The notes under the pieces were generated by a model, which did not search any database, was not told the origin of the DNA, and saw only the letters and a list, made by a program, of their open reading frames with translations. This document shows positions 1 through 6,789 of a stretch of DNA of 20,495 nucleotides, piece after piece. The translations under genes were made by a program, and so were the position numbers. The stretch is taken from positions 1-20,495 of the forward strand of contig DATJYN010000039.1 of NCBI GenBank assembly GCA_035499575.1, given 5' to 3'. Numbering within the stretch: the first letter of the stretch is position 1; every line of letters starts with the position of its first letter. Source of the stretch: RBG-16-66-20 sp035499575. Its GTDB lineage: Bacteria; Pseudomonadota; Gammaproteobacteria; Burkholderiales; SG8-39.

Positions 1-88
1 GCTGGGCGGCCTGGCGCACGATCTCGAAATCGAGGCTCGATTCGGGATGCGTGTCGAACAGCTGTTCTTGCGGCTTTGCGTCCTGCAT
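1..88 (-). CDS. 5' end of an unidentified protein (partial, runs off the window)
   Basis: An open frame on the minus strand begins with ATG at 88-86 and runs off the left edge after 29 codons. The peptide starts MQDAKPQEQLFDTHPESS and is hydrophilic and acidic, with no signal peptide or membrane segment in the visible part. I do not recognise the family. The start is supported mainly by a very good promoter 13 to 40 bases upstream. No Shine-Dalgarno sequence lies between that promoter and the ATG, so the start may be almost leaderless, or the true start may lie outside the window. It follows dcd on the same strand after about 65 bases but has its own promoter. Confidence 0.5.
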   Translation of the reverse strand, partial: MQDAKPQEQLFDTHPESSLDFEIVRQAAQ

Positions 89-100
89 GCAGTGCCGGCG

Positions 101-128
101 ATTATAGGGACAGCCCCCTCCGAGTCAA
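101..128 (-). promoter_or_regulatory. near-consensus sigma70 promoter for the partial gene at the left edge
   Basis: Reading the minus strand, TTGACT (128-123) is followed after 16 bp by a perfect TATAAT (106-101). This matches 5/6 and 6/6 of the sigma70 consensus with near-optimal spacing. The expected start point is near 93-94, only about 5-6 bases before the ATG at 88. It is the strongest promoter match I found in the window by eye. Confidence 0.7.
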
Positions 129-153
129 GCGGCTAGCCCGCTATTTCGGCCCG

Positions 154-717
154 CTAGATGCGCGGCAGGGTGACGCCCTTCTGGCCCTGGTATTTGCCGC
201 CGCGGTCGCGGTAGGAGGTCTCGCAGACCTCGTCGGACTCGATGAAGATCACCTGCGCGACGCCTTCGTTGGCGTAGATCCTCGCCGGCAGCGGCGTGGT
301 GTTGGAGAATTCCAGCGTCACGTGGCCTTCCCACTCCGGTTCGAGCGGCGTGACGTTGACGATGATGCCGCAGCGCGCGTAGGTCGACTTGCCAAGGCAG
401 ATGGTGAGCACGTTGCGCGGGATGCGGAAGAATTCGATCGTGCGCGCGAGCGCGAAGGAATTCGGCGGGATGATGCACACGGGGCCCTTGAAATCGACGA
501 AGGACTTGGCGTCGAATTCCTTCGGATCGACGATCGTAGAATTGATGTTGGTGAAGATCTTGAATTCCTCGGAGCAGCGGATGTCGTAGCCGTAGCTCGA
601 CGTGCCGTAGGAAACGATGCGCTTGCCGCCCGACTCCTTCACCTGGTTCGGCTCGAAGGGCTCGATCATTCCCTGCGCCGCCATGCGGCGGATCCACTTG
701 TCCGATTTGATGGTCAT
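154..717 (-). CDS. dcd: dCTP deaminase
   Basis: Deaminates dCTP to dUTP, supplying precursor for dUMP and thymidylate synthesis; cytosolic homotrimer of the dUTPase-like fold. The 187-aa product is close to the usual family length (about 188-193). Visible hallmarks are the nucleotide-binding loop KSTYAR (about 110-115), the catalytic-glutamate motif VTLEFSN with Glu136, and the C-terminal GGKYQGQKG phosphate-binding tail. The ATG (717-715) overlaps the TGA of apbC (716-714) by 4 bp, so the two genes are probably co-transcribed and translationally coupled. No fused dUTPase is present. Identification is firm. Confidence 0.96.
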   Translation of the reverse strand: MTIKSDKWIRRMAAQGMIEPFEPNQVKESGGKRIVSYGTSSYGYDIRCSEEFKIFTNINSTIVDPKEFDAKSFVDFKGPVCIIPPNSFALARTIEFFRIPRNVLTICLGKSTYARCGIIVNVTPLEPEWEGHVTLEFSNTTPLPARIYANEGVAQVIFIESDEVCETSYRDRGGKYQGQKGVTLPRI

Positions 718-1799
718 GTGTTCTGCACGACGATGTTGGGAAACTTGGAGGTCATGTCCTTCTGCGATTCGGCGATACGCACCGCGCAGCGGCGTGCGAC
801 CTGCTTGTAGATCGCCGAGATCCTGCCGTCAGGGTCGGACACCAGCGTCGGCTTGCCCGAATCCGCCTGCTCGCGGATCGAGCCGTCCAGCGGCAGCTGG
901 CCGAGCAGTTCGGTGCCGTAGTCCTTGCTCATGCGCGCAGCGCCGCCCTCGCCGAAGATGTGGCTTTCGTGGCCGCAGTTCGGGCAGACATGGACCGACA
1001 TGTTCTCGACGATGCCGAGGATCGGGATGCCAACCTTCTCAAACATCTTCAGGCCCTTGCGCGCGTCGATCAGCGCGATGTCCTGCGGCGTGGTGACGAT
1101 CACCGCGCCGGTCACGGGCACTTTCTGAGCGAGCGTGAGCTGGATGTCGCCGGTGCCGGGCGGCAGGTCCACCACCAGGTAGTCGAGCTCGCGCCAGCGG
1201 GTGTCCTTGAGCAACTGCTCCAGCGCCTGCGTCACCATCGGGCCGCGCCAGACCATCGGCGTGTCGTTGTCGATCAGGAAACCGATCGAGATCGCCTGCA
1301 GCCCGTGGCCTTCCATCGGCTCCAGGCTTTTCCCGTCCTTCGACTCGGGCCGTCCCGCGATGCCGAGCATCATCGGCTGCGAAGGGCCGTAGATATCCGC
1401 ATCGAGGATGCCGACCGAGGCGCCTTCCGCGGAAAGCGCCAGCGCGAGGTTCACCGCCGTCGTCGACTTGCCGACGCCGCCCTTGCCCGAGGCGACGGCG
1501 ATGATGTTCTTGATGCCGGGCACCAGTTTCACGCCGCGCTGCACCGCGTGCGACACGACTTTCGAGCGCACCGCAACGCTCGCGCCGGAAGCGCCGGCCG
1601 CCTTCAGCGCGTCGATGACCTGCCGCCGGATCGGCTCGAATTGGCTTTTTCCCGGATAGCCGAGCTCAATGTCCACGGCAACCGCGCCGCCGTCGATTTT
1701 CACGCCCTTCACCGAACGCGAAGCGACGAAGTCTCTGCCGGTATTGGGATCGACGAGCTTGGCGAGAACCGACTGAACGTCCGCTTCATTCATGGGCAT
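714..1799 (-). CDS. apbC: iron-sulfur cluster carrier protein ApbC (Mrp/NBP35 family)
   Basis: P-loop ATPase that carries and transfers Fe-S clusters in the cytosol. From the ATG at 1799 the product has 361 aa. An N-terminal MIP18/DUF59 domain (about 5-85) is followed by the deviant Walker A GKGGVGKS (105-112), DADIYGPSQP, the Walker-B-like VVDLPPGTGD, and the cluster-binding CPNC (Cys272, Cys275). Start choice is uncertain: an in-frame TTG (1805) and ATGs at 1799 and 1793 are all possible, and none has a good Shine-Dalgarno sequence. It is divergent from metG with about 40 bp between them, and overlaps dcd downstream. The apbC-dcd / metG arrangement is common in betaproteobacteria. Confidence 0.95.
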   Translation of the reverse strand: MPMNEADVQSVLAKLVDPNTGRDFVASRSVKGVKIDGGAVAVDIELGYPGKSQFEPIRRQVIDALKAAGASGASVAVRSKVVSHAVQRGVKLVPGIKNIIAVASGKGGVGKSTTAVNLALALSAEGASVGILDADIYGPSQPMMLGIAGRPESKDGKSLEPMEGHGLQAISIGFLIDNDTPMVWRGPMVTQALEQLLKDTRWRELDYLVVDLPPGTGDIQLTLAQKVPVTGAVIVTTPQDIALIDARKGLKMFEKVGIPILGIVENMSVHVCPNCGHESHIFGEGGAARMSKDYGTELLGQLPLDGSIREQADSGKPTLVSDPDGRISAIYKQVARRCAVRIAESQKDMTSKFPNIVVQNT

Positions 1800-1840
1800 G
1801 CGCAAAGTGTAAGCTAAAATCTCCGTTTTCCGAGCAGCAG
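1800..1840. promoter_or_regulatory. short divergent intergenic region between apbC and metG
   Basis: About 40 bp separate the two divergent starts. On the plus strand TAAAAT (1815-1820) is a 5/6 match to a -10 box for metG, with no convincing -35 partner. On the minus strand TACACT (1811-1806) could be a -10 element but would put the apbC start point almost at its ATG. Both assignments are tentative. Confidence 0.3.
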
Positions 1841-3952
1841 ATGCCCCGCAAGCTCTTCGTCACCACGGCGCTTCCCTACGCCAACGGCCCGTTTCACATC
1901 GGCCACATCATGGAATACATCCAGGCCGACATCTGGGTGCGCTTCCAACGCATGCAAGGCAACGAAGTTCACTTCATGGGAGCCGACGACGCGCACGGCG
2001 CGCCGATCATGCTCGCGGCGGAAAAGGCCGGCAAGACGCCTGAGGAATTTGTCGCCGCGATAGAGCGCGGGCGCAAGCCATACCTCGACGGCTTCCATAT
2101 CGCGCACGACAACTGGCACTCCACGCACTCGGCCGAGAACACCGCGCTGTCGCAGGACATTTTCCGCCGACTGAAGAAGGCGAACCTGATCTACTCGAAG
2201 CCGGTCGAGCAGTTCTACGACCCGGTCAAGGGCATGTACCTCGCCGACCGCTACATCAAGGGCGAGTGCCCGGTCTGCGGCACCAAGGACCAGTACGGCG
2301 ACGCCTGCGAGAACTGCAGCTCGGTTTATGCGGCCACCGCGCTGAAGAACCCCTATTCGACGCTCTCGGGCGCGAAGCCCGTGCTCAAGACTTCGGACCA
2401 CTACTTCTTCAAGCTCTCCGACCCGCAATGCAAGGATTTCATCCGGCAATGGCTGGAACAGCCCGGGCGGGTGCAGCCGCAGGTATTCAACAAGGCGGTC
2501 GAATGGCTCGACGGCGAGGGCGACAAGGCGCTCAGTGACTGGGACATCTCGCGCGACGCACCCTACTTCGGCATCCGCGTGCCCGACATCCGGGAGGAGA
2601 AATACCTCTACGTCTGGCTGGACGCACCGATCGGCTACCTCGCCAGCCTGAAGAACTACTGCGCGAAGAAGAAGCTGGATTTCGACAAGCTGCTCAACGA
2701 GTGCGAGCAGATCCACTTCATCGGCAAGGACATCATCTACTTCCACACCCTGTTCTGGCCCGCGATGCTGAAGTTCGCAGGCGCTCCCTACAAGGTGCCG
2801 GACCACGTCTACGCGCACGGCTTCATCGGCGTTTCCGGCCTGAAAATGTCCAAGTCGCGCGGCACCGGCATCGATCCGTTGCGCTACCTCGAACTCGGCA
2901 TGAACCCCGAGTGGCTGCGCTACTACATCGCCGCCAAACTGAACGCCGCCGTCGAGGACATCGACTTCAATCCCGACGACTTCATCGCGCGCGTCAACAG
3001 CGACCTCGTCGGCAAATACATCAACATCGCTAGCCGGTGTTCTGGGTTTATTTCTAAGAAATTTGGCGGGAAGCTTCAATTGCCTCCGTCAACATTCGAC
3101 TTTGGGGCCAGAAAGTTCGGACTAAACAAGGATTCGCTACTCGCAGAGTTTCAGGATAAGGCGGGTCAGGTTGCCGATCACTACGAATCTCGCGAATTTG
3201 GAAAAGCGTTGAGGGAGATAATGACTCTCGCCGACTACGCGAATCAGTTCGTCGATACTAGAAAACCGTGGGATCTTGCAAAGGACAAGTCCAAGGAGCA
3301 AGAACTGCATCATGTTTGCTCCGTTGGAATAAACCTTTTCTACCTGCTGACCATTTACTTGAAACCTGTTCTTCCGCGACTGGCGGAAAGCGTTGAGAAG
3401 TACTTGCACGTAAGTCCCCTTCAATGGACAAGCGCAAACAAGCTTCTGGATACGGGGCATGCAATCGGTGACTACAAACACCTGATGCAGCGTGTTGAGG
3501 AGAAGCAGCTCGACGCGCTGTTCAACATCGAATCCGTGCCGCAGGTCACCGCGCCGCAGCGGCATGCGGAAAAGCAGCAGCATGCAGCGAAAGAGCACGC
3601 CAAGGAGCCCTCCGTGAGCGAAGGAATTATTTCGATCGACGATTTCAACAAGCTGGACCTGCGCGTGGCGAAGATCGCCAAGGCGGAGCAGGTCGAGGGC
3701 GCGGACAAGCTGCTCAAGCTGACGCTCGACGTCGGCGAACTCGGCACGCGCACGGTGTTCGCCGGCATCAAGGCCGCGTACACGCCGGACCAGCTTGAGG
3801 GCAAGTTCGCGGTGGTGGTGGCGAACCTCGCGCCGCGCAAGATGAAATTCGGCGTCTCCGAGGGGATGGTGCTGGCGGCATCCGGCGAGAGTCCGGGGGT
3901 ATTCCTGGTTTCGCCGGAATCGGGCGCCCAGCCTGGGATGCGAGTTAAATGA
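1841..3952 (+). CDS. metG: methionyl-tRNA synthetase
   Basis: Charges tRNA(Met) with methionine in the cytosol. The 703-aa product has the full long MetG architecture. There is a Rossmann catalytic core with HIGH (19-22) and KMSKS (335-339), and a zinc knuckle with Cys143, Cys146, Cys156 and Cys159. The helical anticodon-binding domain covers about 390-550. A linker rich in Glu, Lys, Ala and His leads to a C-terminal EMAP/Trbp111-type tRNA-binding and dimerisation domain (about 598-703). The ATG at 1841 has only a weak GAGCAG ribosome site. Codons about 397-547 have clearly lower GC and rare codons (ATA, AGA, AGG, CTA), unlike the rest of the gene, suggesting a recombinant allele. The TGA stop lies inside an AT-rich repeat that probably controls the next gene. 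Confidence 0.97.
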   Translation: MPRKLFVTTALPYANGPFHIGHIMEYIQADIWVRFQRMQGNEVHFMGADDAHGAPIMLAAEKAGKTPEEFVAAIERGRKPYLDGFHIAHDNWHSTHSAENTALSQDIFRRLKKANLIYSKPVEQFYDPVKGMYLADRYIKGECPVCGTKDQYGDACENCSSVYAATALKNPYSTLSGAKPVLKTSDHYFFKLSDPQCKDFIRQWLEQPGRVQPQVFNKAVEWLDGEGDKALSDWDISRDAPYFGIRVPDIREEKYLYVWLDAPIGYLASLKNYCAKKKLDFDKLLNECEQIHFIGKDIIYFHTLFWPAMLKFAGAPYKVPDHVYAHGFIGVSGLKMSKSRGTGIDPLRYLELGMNPEWLRYYIAAKLNAAVEDIDFNPDDFIARVNSDLVGKYINIASRCSGFISKKFGGKLQLPPSTFDFGARKFGLNKDSLLAEFQDKAGQVADHYESREFGKALREIMTLADYANQFVDTRKPWDLAKDKSKEQELHHVCSVGINLFYLLTIYLKPVLPRLAESVEKYLHVSPLQWTSANKLLDTGHAIGDYKHLMQRVEEKQLDALFNIESVPQVTAPQRHAEKQQHAAKEHAKEPSVSEGIISIDDFNKLDLRVAKIAKAEQVEGADKLLKLTLDVGELGTRTVFAGIKAAYTPDQLEGKFAVVVANLAPRKMKFGVSEGMVLAASGESPGVFLVSPESGAQPGMRVK
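3031..3480 (+). other. compositionally foreign segment inside metG
   Basis: Hand count gives 204 G+C in 420 bases (49%) for 3061-3480, against about 62% for 2881-3000 just upstream. The change is abrupt near the conserved INIASR motif on the left and near LMQRVEEKQLDALF on the right (about 3480-3505). Inside, the frame is intact and the protein keeps MetG motifs such as ESREFGKALREIM. Codon choice shifts to AT-ending and rare codons. The simplest reading is homologous replacement of the anticodon-binding domain by DNA from a lower-GC donor. Confidence 0.65.
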
Positions 3953-3984
3953 TATTGATATTATAATATTGTTGTAATATCATT
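3947..3984. repeat. AT-rich cluster of direct and inverted TGATATT repeats (candidate operator)
   Basis: 33 of 38 bases are A or T, in a GC-rich surrounding. Perfect 9-bp arms AATGATATT (3948-3956) and AATATCATT (3976-3984) face each other across 19 bp. A second, nested inverted pair is GATATTA (3957-3963) and TAATATC (3975-3981). TGATATT therefore occurs twice directly (3950-3956, 3956-3962) and once inverted (3976-3982). Arrays of short half-sites are typical operators for ribbon-helix-helix dimers, and the next gene encodes one. The left arm overlaps the metG stop codon. Confidence 0.55.
3955..3983 (+). promoter_or_regulatory. sigma70-type promoter for the RHH-sulP operon
   Basis: TTGATA (3955-3960) and TATCAT (3978-3983) are each 5/6 matches to consensus and are separated by exactly 17 bp. 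The expected start point is near 3990. The promoter is embedded in the repeat cluster, so a protein bound to the repeats would exclude RNA polymerase; this fits autoregulation by the downstream RHH protein. An overlapping perfect TATAAT (3962-3967) lacks a -35 partner. Confidence 0.55.
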
Positions 3985-3985
3985 C

Positions 3986-4008
3986 GGGCGTTCGATCGAG
4001 GAACGCCC
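3986..4008 (+). promoter_or_regulatory. perfect 8-bp stem-loop ending at the base before the RHH start codon
   Basis: GGGCGTTC (3986-3993) and GAACGCCC (4001-4008) form a perfect stem with a 7-base loop, and the ATG follows immediately at 4009. The likely Shine-Dalgarno GAGG (3998-4001) lies in the loop and the first stem base. There is no T-run, so it is a poor intrinsic terminator for metG. It could lower translation initiation, stabilise the 5' end, or be a DNA operator. Confidence 0.5.
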
Positions 4009-4212
4009 ATGGAAAACAAGACCGCCCGCTTCACCGTCCTGCTCGATCCGCGCAAGAAACGGATCTTCGAAGACATCTGCGCCGAACAGGACCTCACACC
4101 CTCGCAGGTGGTGCGGCAGCTGATCCGCGAGTACGTGATCGCCAATGCCGGCGAACGCGAGCTGCCGGCCTGGCTGCTGACCGCCGCAGCGAAGAAGACC
4201 GCGACCGCCTGA
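4009..4212 (+). CDS. ribbon-helix-helix (CopG/Arc-like) DNA-binding protein
   Basis: A 67-aa protein with the layout of a ribbon-helix-helix repressor: a short N-terminal strand (ARFTVLLD, about 6-13), a basic turn and helix A (about 15-26), a turn with DLTPSQ, and helix B (VVRQLIREYV, about 34-43). An Ala/Lys-rich tail follows. RHH proteins bind short inverted or tandem operators as dimers, and exactly such repeats lie upstream. Its stop is only 4 bases before the SulP gene, so the two probably form an operon in which this protein regulates itself and the transporter. No toxin gene follows, so a toxin-antitoxin role is less likely. Family assignment rests on pattern only; the target is inferred. 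Confidence 0.8.
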   Translation: MENKTARFTVLLDPRKKRIFEDICAEQDLTPSQVVRQLIREYVIANAGERELPAWLLTAAAKKTATA

Positions 4213-4216
4213 GCCG

Positions 4217-5920
4217 ATGGCGCTGCACGCCTTTCATCCGCGCTTGATGGAGTGCCTGCATGGCTACGATCGCCGCGCGCTGGCCGCCGATGTCAGCGCG
4301 GGAGTCACCGTGGGCGTCATTGCGCTGCCGCTGGCAATGGCGTTCGCCATCGCCTCAGGGCTGAAGCCCGAGGCGGGGCTGTTCACGGCGATCATCGCCG
4401 GCTTCCTGATTTCCGCGCTCGGCGGATCGCGGGTGCAGATCGGCGGCCCGGCCGGCGCCTTCATCGTCATCGTCTACGGCATCGTGCAGCAATACGGCCT
4501 CGGCAACCTGCTCGTCTCGACCGCGATGGCGGGCGTGCTGCTGTTCGTGATGGGGCTGACCCGCATCGGCTCGCTGATCCGCTACATCCCGGTCGCCGTC
4601 GTCATCGGCTTCACCAACGGCATCGCCATGCTGATCGCGCTCTCCCAGGTCAAGGAGATTCTCGGCCTGAAGATCGAGAAAATGCCGGCCGATTTCTTCG
4701 GCGCGACGCGCGCCATCGCCGGCGCGATCGACACGGTGAGCCTGCCGACCGTCGTCCTGGGGCTCGCCTGCCTCGCACTGATCGTCCTGTGGACTATGTT
4801 GGGCCGTATGGTGCCGTCGATGCTGCCGGAGGCCAAGGTGCCCGGCCGGCGCGGTTTGCTCACGCGCCTGCCCTCGACGCTGGTGGTGCTCGTGGCGGCC
4901 ACGTTTGCCGTTGCAGCGTTCCATCTGCAAGTGGAAACCATCGGTTCGCGCTTCGGCGGCATCCCGAGCGCGATGCCCGCGTTCGCGTGGCCCGATCTCT
5001 CCTTGGACAACGCGCGCTACCTGATCTCGCCCGCGATCACCATCGCACTGCTGGGAGCCGTCGAATCGCTGCTCTGCGCGCGGGTCGCCGACAGCATGAT
5101 CGACGAGCGGCACGATCCCAACCAGGAACTGATGGCGCAAGGCATTGCGAACTTTGTCACGCCGTTCTTCGGCGGCATGCCGGCGACCGGCACCATCGCC
5201 CGCACCTCGGCCAACGTGCGCAGCGGCGCGCGCTCGCCGATCTCGGGCATCGTGCATGCGCTGACGCTGCTCGCGATCGTGCTGCTGGCGGCGCCGCTGG
5301 CGAGCCACGTGCCGCTTGCCGCGCTCGCGGCGATCCTGCTGTTCGTCGCCTGGAACATGGGCGACTGGGGCGAGTTCGCGCGCCTGAGGCAGTTCTCGGT
5401 CCAGTACCGCACCATCTTGCTCGCGACCTTCCTGTTGACCGTGGTCGTCGATCTCACCGTGGCGGTGCAGATCGGCCTGGTGCTGGCCGCGCTGTTCTTC
5501 ATCCACCGGATCTCGTCGCTGACCACGATCGAGCCGGTCGGCGCAGGCGTGGAGCTGCCGCAGGGCGCGGCAGCCTACCGGATATTCGGTTCGCTCTTCT
5601 TCGGCGCCGTCGGCAAGCTCGAGGCGCTGCTCGAGACGGCGGCCGGGCGCAAGCCGCCGCAGGTGCTGATCCTCGACCTGCACATGGTGATCAACCTGGA
5701 TTCAACCTGCCTGGACACGCTCGAGGGCCTGCAACGCAGCCTGCGCAAGCGCGGCGCGTTCCTGGTGCTGTGCGGCGCGAATGAACACCCGCTGTCGCTG
5801 ATGCGCCGCAGCGGCTTCCTGGAACAACTCGGAACGGAAAACCTGCAGCCGGACCTGGCTGCGGGGATCGGGCGGGCCCGGCTGCTGCTGGGCAGCGCCG
5901 GCGGCCCCCCTACGGCCTGA
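4217..5920 (+). CDS. SulP-family inorganic anion transporter with C-terminal STAS domain
   Basis: A 567-aa inner-membrane permease of the SLC26/SulP family, which moves sulfate, bicarbonate or related anions. The N-terminal part (about 20-430) consists of many hydrophobic helices and includes the family-typical stretches VGVIALPLAMAFAIASG and GGSRVQIGGPAGAF, a central segment with conserved ADSMIDERHDPNQEL, and PATGTIARTSANVRSGARSP. A cytosolic STAS domain occupies about 450-555, with the characteristic DSTCLDTLEGL. Substrate cannot be read from the sequence; no carbonic anhydrase or sulfur-assimilation gene is adjacent. The start lacks a good Shine-Dalgarno sequence and may depend on coupling to the RHH gene 4 bases upstream. 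Confidence 0.93.
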   Translation: MALHAFHPRLMECLHGYDRRALAADVSAGVTVGVIALPLAMAFAIASGLKPEAGLFTAIIAGFLISALGGSRVQIGGPAGAFIVIVYGIVQQYGLGNLLVSTAMAGVLLFVMGLTRIGSLIRYIPVAVVIGFTNGIAMLIALSQVKEILGLKIEKMPADFFGATRAIAGAIDTVSLPTVVLGLACLALIVLWTMLGRMVPSMLPEAKVPGRRGLLTRLPSTLVVLVAATFAVAAFHLQVETIGSRFGGIPSAMPAFAWPDLSLDNARYLISPAITIALLGAVESLLCARVADSMIDERHDPNQELMAQGIANFVTPFFGGMPATGTIARTSANVRSGARSPISGIVHALTLLAIVLLAAPLASHVPLAALAAILLFVAWNMGDWGEFARLRQFSVQYRTILLATFLLTVVVDLTVAVQIGLVLAALFFIHRISSLTTIEPVGAGVELPQGAAAYRIFGSLFFGAVGKLEALLETAAGRKPPQVLILDLHMVINLDSTCLDTLEGLQRSLRKRGAFLVLCGANEHPLSLMRRSGFLEQLGTENLQPDLAAGIGRARLLLGSAGGPPTA

Positions 5921-5929
5921 CGTCGGGGT

Positions 5930-6325
5930 TCAGCCCCTGCCGCCGCAGCTGGCCGGCATGGCGGCGTTCGGGTAGCCGCGGCAGTTCCAGCTGATCTTGC
6001 CGCCATCCAGCTTCGGAGTCACCGAAATCTCGATGGCGTTCTTCTCGTTCCAGCCGCGGATTGCGCCGTTGGCTTCGACGATCCATTTGAATTCGCCGTA
6101 CTTGGCGTCGGGTTTCGAAGCCAGCTTGACGCCGGCGCCCGCGCCAGTGAGGCTGCCGGCCTTCTCGGCCGCCGTCGCTACCTGCAACTTGGCCGCCTCG
6201 GCGCCGGCGACCAGCGTCTGCGCCGCCTCCCTGGATTCGCTGCCAGCCATTTGCGGCAGCACGAAGGAAACCGCGACAAATCCGACCAGGGCCAATCCGG
6301 CGATGACGAGCAGTGCGGCGCGCAT
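5930..6325 (-). CDS. membrane-anchored protein with type IV pilin-like C-terminal domain
   Basis: A 131-aa protein beginning with a hydrophobic segment (about 3-24), followed by an Ala/Glu-rich helix (about 30-56). The C-terminal part resembles the disulfide-loop half of type IVa pilins: ANGAIRGWNEKNAIEISV, then ISWNCRGYPN and MPASC, with Cys115 and Cys127 placed as in a pilin D-region. Canonical prepilin features are missing: no short leader, no Gly|Phe-Thr-Leu-Ile-Glu peptidase site and no Glu5. It is therefore more likely a bitopic inner-membrane protein or a secreted pilin-fold domain than a filament subunit. GGGAG with an 8-base spacer precedes the ATG (6325), supporting the start. It is convergent with sulP (stops 9 bases apart). 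Pilin homology is inferred from pattern. Confidence 0.7.
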   Translation of the reverse strand: MRAALLVIAGLALVGFVAVSFVLPQMAGSESREAAQTLVAGAEAAKLQVATAAEKAGSLTGAGAGVKLASKPDAKYGEFKWIVEANGAIRGWNEKNAIEISVTPKLDGGKISWNCRGYPNAAMPASCGGRG

Positions 6326-6410
6326 ATTCCGTTCTCCCAGCGTTGCTTGCGCTGAACTTTACCATGCCATTCCGGTGCCCAGCGTGGGGATGAAAAGGCA
6401 AAATTCGGTC

Positions 6411-6698
6411 ATGCACCTGACCCGCCACCTGCGCATCTCCGGCCGCGTGCAGGGCGTCGGCTACCGCGACGCACTGCGCCGCGAGGCGCTGGCGCGCGGC
6501 CTTGCCGGCTGGGTGCGCAACCGCGGCGACGGCACGGTCGAGGCTGTCGTACAGGGCGATGCCGCGGCCGTCCATGCCGTGATCGCCTGGGCGCGGCGTG
6601 GACCGCCCGCGGCGCGCGTCGAACGGGTTGATGCGCGGGAAGCGGCTGGGGAATTCGGCCGGACCTATGCCGGCTTCGACCAACTTCCCAGCACCTGA
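6411..6698 (+). CDS. acyP: acylphosphatase
   Basis: Small (95 aa) cytosolic enzyme that hydrolyses the carboxyl-phosphate bond of acyl phosphates. It has the family signatures SGRVQGVGYR with catalytic Arg19, and GWVRNRGDGTVEAVVQG with catalytic Asn37, plus the C-terminal YAGF. The start at 6411 gives the usual 5-8 residues before the first strand; an in-frame ATG at 6390 is possible but has its G-rich stretch directly abutting it. It is divergent from the pilin-like gene and lies 91 bases before the FAD-oxidase-like gene on the same strand, possibly one transcript. Confidence 0.93.
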   Translation: MHLTRHLRISGRVQGVGYRDALRREALARGLAGWVRNRGDGTVEAVVQGDAAAVHAVIAWARRGPPAARVERVDAREAAGEFGRTYAGFDQLPST

Positions 6699-6789
6699 AG
6701 TCTCGATTTTCGCTACCTCGCCCGTTTCCATTGCGGCGCGGCCTCCGGCGCAAAAGAATGCACGCCAGTCAACGCATACGGAGACCGCC

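Noticed and set aside
1814..3079. Long open frame on the minus strand across the first part of metG
   Set aside because: It is antisense to a certain gene, gives an Arg/Val/Asp-rich product with no family pattern, and is explained by GC-rich third codon positions.
4009..4212. RHH protein as antitoxin of a toxin-antitoxin module
   Set aside because: The gene downstream is a 567-aa SulP transporter and the gene upstream is metG; no small toxin-like frame overlaps or follows it.
4355..5683. Long antisense open frame inside the SulP gene
   Set aside because: The product is a low-complexity Arg/His/Asp/Gln-rich shadow of a clear transporter gene; no independent ribosome site or motif.
5925..5937. 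GGGG-TTCAG-CCCC hairpin between the convergent sulP and pilin-like genes as a bidirectional terminator
   Set aside because: The stem is only 4 bp and there is no T-run on either strand, so it is not convincing as an intrinsic terminator.
6338..6354. CAGCG-TTGCTTG-CGCTG inverted repeat between the pilin-like gene and acyP
   Set aside because: Arms are only 5 bp with a 7-base loop; expected by chance in GC-rich DNA and not tied to a promoter I can define.
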